A program made the translations under genes and the position numbers. The notes below the pieces were generated by a model. The model did not search any database. It was not told the origin of the DNA and was given only the letters and a program-made list of their open reading frames with translations. Shown here one piece after another: positions 16,702 to 25,657 of a stretch of 64,000 bases of DNA (position 1 is its first letter; each line of letters begins with the position of its first letter). This stretch comes from Amphibiibacter pelophylacis (GTDB lineage: Bacteria > Pseudomonadota > Gammaproteobacteria > Burkholderiales > Burkholderiaceae_C): contig NZ_JAWDIE010000008.1 of NCBI RefSeq assembly GCF_037688875.1, forward strand, positions 62,001 to 126,000, in the 5' to 3' direction.

Positions 16702-17772
16702 TTACGGTGTTGAGCCCAGGGGGTCAGGGGCTTGCGCACCCAGAATCTGCCCGCGCTGCAGGCCCAGCAGCGGCGCCAGCGTGGCGGCGTCCTGGCGCTT
16801 GCCCCCGGCCTTCTGCGCCTGCTGCACGCGCAGCACGCCCAAGGCGGTGTCTGAACCGCAGGCGATGTCCCAGCCCGCAGCGCCGATCTGGATGATTTCC
16901 CCAGGCAGCGCGCCAGCGGGAGCGGCATCCGGCATAACCTGAGCGCGCCAGATTTTGACCGGTGCCGCCGCCTCGCTGACGGGGGTGTAGCAGCCCGGCG
17001 CGGGGTCGAAGGCGCGAATGCGGCGCTCGATCACGGCGGCCTCTTCCCGCCAGTTGATCTGCGCTTCGGCTTTGCTGATTTTGGCGGCGTAGCAGGTGCC
17101 TTCGGTCGGCTGGACGCGCGCTTGCAGCGTCTGGCCGCTGGCGTCGCGCCAGCCGCGCTGGGCGGCGGTCAGGGCCTCGATCAGGGCCTGCGCCCCGGCT
17201 TCGGCCAGCGCGTCGTGCAGGCGGGCGGCGCTGTCCTGCGGCCCGATGGGCACGTGGCGCTCCAGCCAGACGGGGCCGGTGTCCAGGCCTTCTTCCATCT
17301 GCATGATGCCGACGCCGGTGACGGCGTCACCCGCCTCGATGGCACGCTGGATGGGCGCGGCGCCGCGCCAGCGCGGCAGCAGCGAACCGTGGATGTTCAG
17401 GCAGCCCAGGCGCGGCAGCTCCAGCGCCCAGCGCGGCAGCAGCAGGCCGTAGGCGGCCACCACCCACACATCGGGCGCCGCAGCCTGCAGCGCCTGCTGG
17501 GCGGCGCGGGCTTCATCCGGCGCCTTGCCGTCCAGCCGCAGGCTGATCGGCTGGGCCAGCGTCAGGCCATGCGCCAGCGCCACCTGCTTGACCGGGCTGG
17601 GCTGCAGCTTCAGGCCGCGGCCGGCCGGGCGGTCGGGCTGGGTGAGCACCAGCGGCACCTGCCAGCCGTGCGCCGGGGCGGCCGCCAGCACGGCGCGCAG
17701 CGCCACGGCGGCGAACTCGGGCGTGCCCGCAAAGGCGATGCGCAGGGGCGCGGCCGGTGCGGCGGCGCTCAT
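16702..17772 (-). CDS. fmt: Methionyl-tRNA formyltransferase
   Basis: A 356-residue enzyme that formylates initiator Met-tRNA using 10-formyl-THF. The N-terminal domain has FAGTPEFAAVALRAVL, then LNIHGSLLPRWRGAAPIQRAI, containing the catalytic Asn and His and the SLLPxxRG signature. Further on is VTGVGIMQMEEGLDTG, with the active-site Asp before it. The C-terminal OB-like domain starts near 215. Its ATG overlaps the stop of def (ATGA), the classic def-fmt operon. I preferred the start at 17772 because the strand LRIAFAGTP follows within 10 residues. Confidence 0.95.
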   Translation of the reverse strand: MSAAAPAAPLRIAFAGTPEFAAVALRAVLAAAPAHGWQVPLVLTQPDRPAGRGLKLQPSPVKQVALAHGLTLAQPISLRLDGKAPDEARAAQQALQAAAPDVWVVAAYGLLLPRWALELPRLGCLNIHGSLLPRWRGAAPIQRAIEAGDAVTGVGIMQMEEGLDTGPVWLERHVPIGPQDSAARLHDALAEAGAQALIEALTAAQRGWRDASGQTLQARVQPTEGTCYAAKISKAEAQINWREEAAVIERRIRAFDPAPGCYTPVSEAAAPVKIWRAQVMPDAAPAGALPGEIIQIGAAGWDIACGSDTALGVLRVQQAQKAGGKRQDAATLAPLLGLQRGQILGAQAPDPLGSTP

Positions 17773-18284
17773 CCGCCGCGCACGTCGTCGCGGCTCATTT
17801 TCTGCATCTTGGTCTTGATGCGCCGCGCCTTGAGCGGGCTGAGGTATTCCACGAACACCTTGCCGTCCAGATGGTCGATCTCGTGCTGCAGACACACGGC
17901 GTGCAGCTCGCTGGCTTCGACCTCGAAGGGCTGGCCGTCGCGGCCCAGCGCACGCACGCGAATCTGCGCGTGGCGCTGCACCTCGTCGAACACCGTGGGC
18001 ACCGACAGGCAGCCTTCTTTCCAGACGATTTTCTCGTCACTGCGCCAGATGATTTCGGGGTTGATGTAGACCTGCGGCGCGTCGCTGTCTTCCGACAGAT
18101 CCATCACCAGCAGGCGCTTTTGCACATCGACCTGCGTGGCGGCCAAGCCGACGCCGTTGGAAGCGTACATGGTTTCCAGCATGTCATCGCACAGTTGGCG
18201 GATGCTGTCATCCACCTCCTCCACCGGGGTGGCAACCAGGTGCAGACGGGGGTGGGGGTATCTTAAAATGGCCAGAGTGCTCAT
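17769..18284 (-). CDS. def: Peptide deformylase
   Basis: A 171-residue metallohydrolase removing the N-formyl group from nascent proteins. All three motifs are present: GVGLAATQ at 44-51, EGCLSVP at 90-96 and HEIDHLDG at 134-141. The metal ligands are Cys92, His134 and His138, and Glu135 is catalytic. The family length is about 170. The first ATG giving the usual MSTLAILRYP start is at 18284. It is translationally coupled to fmt and divergent from the exported protein gene at 18504. Confidence 0.96.
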   Translation of the reverse strand: MSTLAILRYPHPRLHLVATPVEEVDDSIRQLCDDMLETMYASNGVGLAATQVDVQKRLLVMDLSEDSDAPQVYINPEIIWRSDEKIVWKEGCLSVPTVFDEVQRHAQIRVRALGRDGQPFEVEASELHAVCLQHEIDHLDGKVFVEYLSPLKARRIKTKMQKMSRDDVRGG

Positions 18285-18503
18285 GATGGCGGGGGTGCAG
18301 ATCAGCAGGGGCTGTTGGGTCAGGACTGCCGCAAACCGCCAAACTGGCCGATCTTTGAGGGCCGAGTCCCGCTCTCGGGCTGGGGCAGTTGCAGACAGAA
18401 TCAACAGCCAATTTACCATGCGGCCTCCGGGCCGTGTGATCGTGTGTTTTCCGGCGGGTCCGGCCGACTGGCCCGTTCTGGCCGCCGCTGAATGGAGATG
18501 ATG

Positions 18504-19571
18504 ATGTCCCGTCTGTCTGCCCCTGCACTGATCCGGCCCGGCCGGCTGGCCCTGATGACCGCCCTGCTGGGCCTTGTGCTGGGTACTGGCCTGGCGCTGT
18601 CGCCCACCCCGGCCCGGGCTGCTGCACCAGGCGCGCACAAAAACAGCGTTAAAAAGCAGGGCGCCCAAAAGCATGCAGCGCGCAAAATCCCGCGCGGCAG
18701 CAAAAAGACGGTCCGCCAGGCGCGCGCAGAGGCTGTGCCTGCGCTGCCCACCGTTCACCTGTCGCCGCGCGTGCGCACCGAGGCCCTGGGGCCTGCGGGC
18801 GTTGCGCCCGTGATGCTGGCCACGGTGCGGCCTTTTCTGTCCCGGTCGCAGATCCTGCCCGACGAGCGCCTGGCTGCCGCGCCGCGCATTGTGGCGCTGC
18901 CTGAGCGCCGCGCCCTGGTCAGCCTGGGCGACACGGTGTACGCGCGCGGGGGCGAGCTGCAGACGATCCCGACGGGCACGCTGCTGCAGATCTACCGCAT
19001 GGCCTCGCCGGTGAAAGATCCGGTGACGGGCGAGGTGCTGGGCCACGAGACCCGCGCCGTGGGCGAGGCTGAATTGATCGCCCGGGGCCACGACAGCGAT
19101 CCCCAGATCGCCGCTGCCGAAGTGCCCTACACCCTGCGCATCGTGCGCGCCAGCGACGAGGTGCTGGTCGGCGACCGTCTGGCGCCGCTGCCCGCGCACC
19201 CGCTGACGGGGGTGGCGCTGGACCGCTTCATCCCGCACGCTCCGGCTGTGGGCCAGGAGGGGCTGGTGGTGTCGGTGCCGGACCACGGCGAAGCCGGGCC
19301 CAACCAGCTGGTCATCGTCAACCGGGGCCAGCAGCAGGGCCTGCAGGTGGGCGATGTCTTTGATGTGATGCCGCCGCAGCGTGTCACCACCGATCCGACC
19401 AGCCCCGGCCAGGTCGTCATGAGCGTGCCGGGCGAGAAAAAAGCCACGCTCATGCTGGTGCATGTGTTCGACAAGGCGTCTTACGCCCTGGTGATGAACA
19501 GCGTCTGGCCGGTGCGGCCGGGCGACAGCGTGGTTGCGCCCACCTCGGTGGATGTCGGCAGCGCCCGCTGA
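18504..19571 (+). CDS. Exported protein of the LysM-associated type, LysM motif not visible
   Basis: A 355-residue protein, best started at 18504, 6 bases after a GGAG site; three more ATGs lie in frame just upstream. A signal peptide covers about 1-40 (LALMTALLGLVLGTGLAL, cleavage near ARA-AAPG). A strongly basic linker (HKNSVKKQ, RKIPRGSKKTVRQ) follows. The rest is a beta-rich domain with RIVALPERRALVSLGDTVYARG and GVALDRFIPHAP, NQLVIVNRGQQQGLQVGDVF near the end. In related bacteria the gene divergent from def encodes a LysM protein with this C-terminal domain. Here I see no LysM repeat, so peptidoglycan binding through LysM is doubtful. Confidence 0.75.
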   Translation: MSRLSAPALIRPGRLALMTALLGLVLGTGLALSPTPARAAAPGAHKNSVKKQGAQKHAARKIPRGSKKTVRQARAEAVPALPTVHLSPRVRTEALGPAGVAPVMLATVRPFLSRSQILPDERLAAAPRIVALPERRALVSLGDTVYARGGELQTIPTGTLLQIYRMASPVKDPVTGEVLGHETRAVGEAELIARGHDSDPQIAAAEVPYTLRIVRASDEVLVGDRLAPLPAHPLTGVALDRFIPHAPAVGQEGLVVSVPDHGEAGPNQLVIVNRGQQQGLQVGDVFDVMPPQRVTTDPTSPGQVVMSVPGEKKATLMLVHVFDKASYALVMNSVWPVRPGDSVVAPTSVDVGSAR

Positions 19572-19596
19572 TCTGACGCGCACAGGGACAGACCCG

Positions 19597-20802
19597 GTGA
19601 CGCCCACGGCCGCCTCCGACCCCGACGAGCTGCTCGCCTGGCTGCGCCTGCTGCTGGCGCCGGGCCTGGGGCGGCGCGGCGTGCGCCAGCTGCTGGCGCG
19701 CCTCGGTTCGCCGCAGGCGGTGGTCGGCACGACAGCTTCGGCGCTGAACGCACTGCTGCCCGGCGCGGGCACGGCCCTGAGCGACGCCGAAGTGCGCCAG
19801 CAGGCCGAGGCCCAGCTGGCCAGCACTCAGGCCTGGCTGGCCGACGCCAGCGCGCGCCGCCATGTGCTGGTGCCCGGCGACACCGATTACCCCGCGCTGC
19901 TGCTGGAAACGCCCGATCCGCCGCTGATGCTGTTCGCCCAAGGCGATCTGGCGGCGCTGCGCCTGCCTGCGCTGGCCATGGTCGGCTCGCGCAACCCCAC
20001 CGCCGGGGGCGAGGACAACGCCCGCGCCTTTGCGCGCCACTTCGCGTCCTGCGGCCTGTGCGTGGTCTCGGGCCTGGCCCAGGGCGTGGACGCAGCGGCG
20101 CACCAAGGTGCGCTGGCCGCGGCCACGGGCGCTCCGGCCACGCTGGCGGTGGTCGGAACGGGGCTGGACCGCGTCTACCCGGCCAGCCACCGCGATCTGG
20201 CCCACGCCATCGCCCAGAACGGGCTGCTGCTCAGCGAGTACCTGCTGGGCACGCCCGCAAGGTCGCAGAACTTCCCGCAGCGCAACCGCCTGATCGCCGG
20301 GCTGTCGCTGGGCACGCTGGTGGTCGAAGCCGCGATGGGGTCGGGCTCCCTGATCACCGCCCGGCTGGCCACCGAGATGGGCCGCGAGGTTTTTGCCATC
20401 CCCGGCTCGATCCACGCGCCGCAGGTCAAGGGCTGCCACGCGCTGATCAAACAGGGCGCCCGCCTGGTCGAAGTCGCCGACGACGTGCTCAGCGAGCTGC
20501 GCCTGCAGCCTGCGCCGGTGAAAACTGCCGCAGCCTCTCCGCGCCGCCGGGGCGCCAGCGCGTCCCGCACGCCACCTGCAGCCTCTTCATCCGAAATCGT
20601 CACGCCCTCCCAGGCCGCTCTGCTGCCCGGCTGCGCGCAGCTTCTGGAGGCGCTGGGCCACGATCCGCTTGATCTGGACCAGCTGCAGGCGCGCACCGGC
20701 GAAACCACGGCCGACCTGATGGCCCGGCTGCTCGACCTTGAGCTGCAGGGCCAGGTTCAGCGCCTGCCCGGTGGGCGCTACCAGCGCCGGGGCTGGGCAT
20801 GA
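19597..20802 (+). CDS. dprA: DNA-processing protein DprA
   Basis: A 401-residue protein that loads RecA on incoming single-stranded DNA during transformation. An N-terminal SAM-like region (LLAWLRLLLAPGLGRRGVRQ) precedes the Rossmann core with MVGSRNPTAGG, VVSGLAQGVDAAAHQGAL, GTGLDRVYPA, FPQRNRLIAGLS and EVFAIPGSI, all signature DprA segments. A C-terminal winged helix (about 335-400) follows. GTG at 19597 has AGGGA eight bases upstream; an ATG at 19552 is possible but overlaps the previous gene. Its stop overlaps the greB start. Confidence 0.93.
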   Translation: MTPTAASDPDELLAWLRLLLAPGLGRRGVRQLLARLGSPQAVVGTTASALNALLPGAGTALSDAEVRQQAEAQLASTQAWLADASARRHVLVPGDTDYPALLLETPDPPLMLFAQGDLAALRLPALAMVGSRNPTAGGEDNARAFARHFASCGLCVVSGLAQGVDAAAHQGALAAATGAPATLAVVGTGLDRVYPASHRDLAHAIAQNGLLLSEYLLGTPARSQNFPQRNRLIAGLSLGTLVVEAAMGSGSLITARLATEMGREVFAIPGSIHAPQVKGCHALIKQGARLVEVADDVLSELRLQPAPVKTAAASPRRRGASASRTPPAASSSEIVTPSQAALLPGCAQLLEALGHDPLDLDQLQARTGETTADLMARLLDLELQGQVQRLPGGRYQRRGWA

Positions 20803-21323
20803 GCACCGAGCCGGACACGCCCGAAGCGCCGCCGCGCAAGCGCTACATCAGCCGCACCGGCTTCGAGCGCCTGCAAAAAGAGCTGCATGTTCTGGCCCAC
20901 ACCGAGCGTCCGCAGGTGGTGGAAAAAGTCTCGTGGGCCGCGTCCAACGGCGACCGCTCCGAGAACGGCGATTACCTCTACGGCAAAAAGCGCCTGCGCG
21001 AAATCGACCGCCGCATCCGCTTCCTGATCAAGCGCCTGGAGCAGGCCACGGTGGTCGACCCGACCGTGCACCACGGCGGCGACCAGGTGTTTTTCGGCGC
21101 CACCGTGACCTTCGCGCGCGAGGACGGCCAGGAGCAGACCGTGACCATCCTGGGCGAAGACGAGGCCGACGCACTGGCCGGACAGATCACCTGGCTGTCG
21201 CCGGTGGCGCGGGCGCTGCTCAAGGCCCGCGAGGGCGACGAGGTGCGCCTGCAGACGCCCGCCGGCTGGCAGACGCTGGAGATTCTGGCGGTCGCTTACC
21301 CTGCGCCCGAACCCGGGCGCTGA
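20799..21323 (+). CDS. greB: Transcription elongation factor GreB
   Basis: A 174-residue factor that stimulates transcript cleavage by backtracked RNA polymerase. An N-terminal coiled coil (about 12-85) holds acidic loop residues around SENGDYLYGKKRLREIDRR, which is GreB-like. The C-terminal FKBP-like domain has VDPTVHHGGDQVFFGATVTF and SPVARALLKAREGDEV. The ATGA overlap with dprA implies co-transcription. Its 3' end overlaps the convergent spoT by 28 bp. Confidence 0.94.
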   Translation: MSTEPDTPEAPPRKRYISRTGFERLQKELHVLAHTERPQVVEKVSWAASNGDRSENGDYLYGKKRLREIDRRIRFLIKRLEQATVVDPTVHHGGDQVFFGATVTFAREDGQEQTVTILGEDEADALAGQITWLSPVARALLKAREGDEVRLQTPAGWQTLEILAVAYPAPEPGR

Positions 21324-23677
21324 GCCGGATCGGCCTGGCCGCGCAGCCGGGTCACCTTGTGCACAAAGGCCAGCTGGCGCACGCGCCGCAGGATGTCGGC
21401 CAGGTGCAGGCGATCCTGCACGAGGAAGCGGATGTTGATTTCCTCGACGCCGTCGGCCTGCGCGTCACGCGCCAGATCAACGTGCGTGATGTCGCCCTTG
21501 ATCGCCGCGATGACCGCCGCCAGCCGCCCCTGGCCGTTCTGCACCCAGATGCTCAGCGCGGTCTCAAAGGCGCGCACCGGGCTTTCGGCCCACTCCAGCG
21601 GCATCCAGCGGTCGCCTTCGCGCGCCATGCTGCGCTTGACCTGGCGGCATTCAGCGTGATGAACCTGCAGCGCCTCGCCCCGGCCCAGATAGCCGCGGAT
21701 GGGGTCGCCCGGAATGGGGCGGCAGCAGGGGCTGATCTGGATGGACGCGCCTTCCGAGCCGTCGATCACCAGCAGGCCGTGGCTGGCCACCGCCTCGTCG
21801 GGCGCGTAGCGCGACAGGCTGAGCTGCACCGGATCGGGCTTGTGGCCCTGCTCGGTCAGCAGCGTGGCCATGCGCTGCGCCACCAGCGCCGCGACCTTGC
21901 GCCCCAGGGCCAGATCGATCAGCAGCTCGTCGCGGCCCTTGCTTTCGGCCCAGCGCGTGACCTGCTGCCACAGCTGCTGCACCTGCTGGTTGTGCGCCTG
22001 ATCGGCCGGCGCATCGCCGTGCCGCACGGCGGGCAGCGCATAACCCAGCGCGCGCAGGGCCTGACCCAGCATGCGTTCGCCCAGGCCCAGCGCGTCCTGC
22101 GTCTGCGCGGTTTTCAGGTAGTTGCGGATTTTGGCGCGCGCCTTGCCGGTGCGCACGAAATCCAGCCAGGCCGGGTTGGGCCGGGTCTGCGCGCCCTGGA
22201 TGATCTCCACCCGGTCGCCGTTGACCAGGCGCGTGCGCAGCGGCACGGCCTCGTCGTTGATGCGCGCGGCCACGCAGCGGTGACCCACGTCGGAGTGCAC
22301 GGCGTAAGCAAAATCGACCGGCGTCGAGCCCTTGGGCAGCGTCAGGATGCGGTTCTTGGGCGTGAAGACGTAAACCGATTCCGGGTAAAGATCGACCTTG
22401 ACGTGCTCGAAAAACTCCAGCGAATCGCGCGTGGTGTTCTGGATGTCCAGCAGCGACTGCAGCCAGCCCATGCCCTGCGGATCGTCCTCGGCGCCGGGCT
22501 GCCCGCTGCCGCCGCTGGCCCCCGTGCGGCCGCGCGCGGGCTTGCGGTCCTTGTAGGCCCAGTGGGCCGCCACGCCTTTTTCAGCGACCAGGTGCATCTC
22601 TTCCGTGCGGATCTGGAACTCGATGGGCGTGCCCAGCGGGCTGACCAGGGTGGTGTGCAGCGACTGGTAGCCGTTGGCCTTGGGCAGCGCGACGTAATCC
22701 TTGAAGCGCCCCGGCATGGGTTTGTACAGGTGGTGCAGCACGCCCAGCGCGGTATAGCACTGCGGCATCGTCCCCACCACCACGCGAAAGCCGAACAGGT
22801 CGTTGATGTCGGCAAACGAGGCGTGCTTGTCCTTCATCTTGTTGTAGATGGAGAAGGATTCCTTCGTGCGCCCTTCCAGCGTCACGCGCAGGCGGGCGGC
22901 GGCGAAGGCGCGCTCGACGTCCTGGCGCACGCGCTCGACGATTTCGCGCGGGTGCTGCACCGAGCGGCGCATGGCCTCGGTGATGATGCGGCTGCGCCAG
23001 GGGTAGACGCAGGCGAAAGAGATGTCCTGCAGCTCGCGGTAGACCTCGTTCAGACCCAGGCGGTGCGCGATGGGGGCGTAGATGTCCAGCGTCTCGCGGG
23101 CGATGCGCGCGCGCTTGTGCTGCGCCATCGCGCCCATGGTGCGCATGTTGTGCAGGCGGTCGGCCAGCTTGATCAGAATGACACGCACGTCGCGCGCCAT
23201 GGCCAGCAGCATCTTGCGGAAGGACTCGGCCTGGGTCTCTTCGCGGGTGGCGAACTGCAGCTTGTCCAGCTTGGTCAGCCCGTCGACCAGATCGGCGGTG
23301 ACGCTGCCAAAGCGCTCCAGAATGTCGGATTTGGTGATGCCGCAGTCTTCCATGGCATCGTGTGTCAGCGCGGCCATCAGGGCCTGCACGTCCATGCGCC
23401 AGTCGGCGCAGATGCCGGCCACCGCCAGCGGGTGGGTGATATAGGGCTCGCCGCTGGCGCGTTTCTGGCCCAGGTGGGCCTCGTCGGCGAAGCGCCAGGC
23501 TTCGCGCACCTGCGCCTGTTCGGCTTTGCTCAGGTAGCCGATGCGTTCGGCCAGCTCAGCATAGGTGCTGGCGTCGGGGCGCACCGGGGCGTCCGGCCCG
23601 GCCGCATTCGGGCGTGGCCGGGCCCGGCGCCTCAGGGCACTGGGCAGAAGATCGGCCGCCAGCGAACGCAGACTCAT
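21296..23677 (-). CDS. spoT: Bifunctional (p)ppGpp synthetase/hydrolase (SpoT/Rel)
   Basis: A 793-residue stringent-response enzyme. The hydrolase HD domain is intact (His82, HDAMED at 106-111), so hydrolysis of (p)ppGpp is expected. The synthetase domain follows, with FADINDLFGFRVVV and KDYVALPKANGYQSLHTT, then EFQIRTEEMHLVAEKG. TGS begins at VYVFTPKNRILTLPKG. A zinc-finger/helical region (HHAECRQVKR) and C-terminal ACT domain end it. The ATG at 23677 gives the usual MSLRSLAADLL-type start. In related genomes it follows rpoZ directly; here an opposite-strand gene lies between. Confidence 0.95.
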   Translation of the reverse strand: MSLRSLAADLLPSALRRRARPRPNAAGPDAPVRPDASTYAELAERIGYLSKAEQAQVREAWRFADEAHLGQKRASGEPYITHPLAVAGICADWRMDVQALMAALTHDAMEDCGITKSDILERFGSVTADLVDGLTKLDKLQFATREETQAESFRKMLLAMARDVRVILIKLADRLHNMRTMGAMAQHKRARIARETLDIYAPIAHRLGLNEVYRELQDISFACVYPWRSRIITEAMRRSVQHPREIVERVRQDVERAFAAARLRVTLEGRTKESFSIYNKMKDKHASFADINDLFGFRVVVGTMPQCYTALGVLHHLYKPMPGRFKDYVALPKANGYQSLHTTLVSPLGTPIEFQIRTEEMHLVAEKGVAAHWAYKDRKPARGRTGASGGSGQPGAEDDPQGMGWLQSLLDIQNTTRDSLEFFEHVKVDLYPESVYVFTPKNRILTLPKGSTPVDFAYAVHSDVGHRCVAARINDEAVPLRTRLVNGDRVEIIQGAQTRPNPAWLDFVRTGKARAKIRNYLKTAQTQDALGLGERMLGQALRALGYALPAVRHGDAPADQAHNQQVQQLWQQVTRWAESKGRDELLIDLALGRKVAALVAQRMATLLTEQGHKPDPVQLSLSRYAPDEAVASHGLLVIDGSEGASIQISPCCRPIPGDPIRGYLGRGEALQVHHAECRQVKRSMAREGDRWMPLEWAESPVRAFETALSIWVQNGQGRLAAVIAAIKGDITHVDLARDAQADGVEEINIRFLVQDRLHLADILRRVRQLAFVHKVTRLRGQADPAQRPGSGAG

Positions 23678-23846
23678 GGGACACCTGAAAATCGGGGGGT
23701 TTGGAGATATTGGCGGGTCGCGCGCAGACGACATCCGTCTCTAGCTTAATGGAAAACCCGCGCCTTGGCACCCTCTGAGGCTGTTGGGCCTGGCGGCGCA
23801 CTCTTGTTATCCTTGCGGGCTGATTTCACTGCACAAGGAAGCTGTC

Positions 23847-24551
23847 ATGAGTTCACCCCTATCCATCACCGCGCTAGACGGCAGCGGCACGTTTTCGGGC
23901 TATCTGGCCCTGCCGCCCGGCGGCACAGGCCCCGGCCTTGTGATGGCGCAGGAGATTTTCGGCGTCAACTTCAACATGCGCGAGCTGGCCGACACCTTCG
24001 CCCAGCTGGGCTATGTCGTCGCGGTGCCGGACCTGTTCTGGCGCATCCAGCCCGGCATCGAGCTGGGTTACACCCCCGAAGACTGGAAGAAGGCCTTCGA
24101 ATACTTCCAGGCGCTGGACCAGGGCAAGGCCGTGGAAGACATCCAGGCCACGCTGACCGCGCTGCGCGCCCACCCGGCCGTCGCGGGCGGCAAAGCGGGC
24201 GTCGTGGGCTACTGCCTGGGCGGCAAGCTGGCTTACCTGGCGGCGTGCCGCACCGACAGCGATGTCAGCGTGGGCTACTACGGCGTGGGCATCGAGGCCG
24301 CGCTGGACGAAGCCGCGAACATCCGCCAGCCTGTGCTGCTGCATATTGCCGAGAAAGACGGCTTCTGCCCGCCCGAAGCGCGCGAGGCCATCGTCAAGGC
24401 CTTCGCTGGGCACGCCCAGGTCACGACCCAGGTCTATCCGGGCGTCGATCACGCCTTTGCCCGCCCCGCTGGCGAGCATTACGATGCCGCAGCCGCCACG
24501 CTGGCCAACCAGCGCACGGCGGATGCGCTGGCGCAGCACCTCAAAGGCTGA
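23847..24551 (+). CDS. Dienelactone hydrolase family protein
   Basis: A 234-residue alpha/beta hydrolase. The nucleophile is Cys123 in GVVGYCLGGKLAYLA, replacing Ser as in true dienelactone hydrolases. The acid region lies in LLHIAEKDGFCPPE and the catalytic His in VYPGVDHAFARP. The N-terminal GLVMAQEIFGV holds the conserved Glu near the active site. Members open lactone rings in chlorocatechol degradation, but many paralogues have unknown substrates. The gene is on the plus strand between minus-strand rpoZ and spoT, with a bidirectional terminator after it. Confidence 0.92.
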   Translation: MSSPLSITALDGSGTFSGYLALPPGGTGPGLVMAQEIFGVNFNMRELADTFAQLGYVVAVPDLFWRIQPGIELGYTPEDWKKAFEYFQALDQGKAVEDIQATLTALRAHPAVAGGKAGVVGYCLGGKLAYLAACRTDSDVSVGYYGVGIEAALDEAANIRQPVLLHIAEKDGFCPPEAREAIVKAFAGHAQVTTQVYPGVDHAFARPAGEHYDAAAATLANQRTADALAQHLKG

Positions 24552-24594
24552 CGGCGGGGGTCGCCGCACCGGTCACTCTGATCGTGCGGCCATG

Positions 24595-24621
24595 AAAAAA
24601 CCCGGCCTCGGCCGGGTTTTT
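24595..24621 (+). terminator. Bidirectional rho-independent terminator
   Basis: CCCGGCC-TC-GGCCGGG stem flanked by AAAAAA on the left and TTTTT on the right. It can end the dienelactone hydrolase transcript on plus and the gmk-rpoZ transcript on minus. Confidence 0.85.
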
Positions 24622-24640
24622 CGTGGCAGCGCTGACCCGA

Positions 24641-24847
24641 TCAGCGCGCGGGCACGCGGCGCAGCATTTCGCGGCCGATGTGGCCTTCGGCGATTTCGCG
24701 CAGAGCGGTCACGTTGGGCTTGTTGCGGCTTTCGATGCGCGGGGTGTGGCCCTGGCTGAGCATACGTGCGCGGTAGGTGGCGCACAGCACCAGCTCGAAG
24801 CGGTTGGGGATTTTTTCCAGGCAGTCTTCAACGGTGATGCGGGCCAT
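24641..24847 (-). CDS. rpoZ: RNA polymerase omega subunit
   Basis: A 68-residue omega subunit that assists folding and assembly of the beta' subunit. The family pattern MARITVEDCLEKIPNRFELV, ATYRARMLSQG, NKPNVTALREIAEGHIG is clear. Length is typical for beta-proteobacteria. It follows gmk at a 56-bp spacing on the same strand. Confidence 0.96.
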   Translation of the reverse strand: MARITVEDCLEKIPNRFELVLCATYRARMLSQGHTPRIESRNKPNVTALREIAEGHIGREMLRRVPAR

Positions 24848-24903
24848 GGTGGTTTCCTGGTGGAGAACGTGAAAAAACGGAACAAAGACCGATCAGACTC
24901 GGG

Positions 24904-25536
24904 TCAGACCGTCGAGGGAGGCAGAGCCAGCGCCTCGAACACCCCGGATCGGTTGCGACGCTGCGCAGCGTACTTGAGACGCTGGGCGTGAACGACCGCT
25001 TTGAGATCAAACAGCGCCGTATCGAAGTGGGCATTGATTATAACGAAATCAAAGCGATGCGCCTGCTGGACTTCGTTGGCGGCATTGGCCATGCGCTTGG
25101 CAATGACGGCTTCGCTGTCCTCGCCACGCCGGGTCAGACGCTGGCGCAGCTCGGGCCAGGAGGGCGGCAGGATGAACATCAGCACCGCGTGCGGGAACAG
25201 CTCCTTGATCTGCAGCGCGCCCTGCCAGTCGATCTCCAGCACCACGTCGGCGCCTTCGCGCAGGCGCGCCTCGATGGCGGTGCGCGAGGTGCCGTACAGG
25301 TTGCCGTGGACTTCGGCCCACTCGAAAAAGGCGTTCTGCGCGATCAGGGCGCGGAACTCGTCTTCGGGGATGAACCAGTATTCGCGCCCGTCCTGCTCCT
25401 GGCCGCGCGGCGCGCGCGTGGTGTGCGAGATGGAGACATCGAGCTGCGCGTCCAGCTCCAGCAGCGCGCGCACCAGGCTGGATTTGCCCGTGCCACTGGG
25501 CGCGGCGATCACGAAAAGGTTGCCAGGAGTGTCCAT
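24904..25536 (-). CDS. gmk: Guanylate kinase
   Basis: A 210-residue kinase converting GMP to GDP. The P-loop APSGTGKSSLV (Lys18) is followed by the GMP-binding SISHTTRAPRGQEQDGREYWF and the VLEIDWQGALQIKE strand. The ATG at 25536 was chosen because the protein starts MDTPGNLFVIAAPSG in the usual way. The neighbour rpoZ downstream is the standard gmk-rpoZ pair. Confidence 0.96.
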   Translation of the reverse strand: MDTPGNLFVIAAPSGTGKSSLVRALLELDAQLDVSISHTTRAPRGQEQDGREYWFIPEDEFRALIAQNAFFEWAEVHGNLYGTSRTAIEARLREGADVVLEIDWQGALQIKELFPHAVLMFILPPSWPELRQRLTRRGEDSEAVIAKRMANAANEVQQAHRFDFVIINAHFDTALFDLKAVVHAQRLKYAAQRRNRSGVFEALALPPSTV

Positions 25537-25657
25537 GGGGAAAAAGCGAGTGGCGTAGGCCCGGCATTGTCGGCGATTTGACGCGCCAGCGGGGCCGCAT
25601 GGCGCGCCAGAGCGCACAATACTGGAATCCCAACACCCGCCCTTGCAAAGGACCGCC

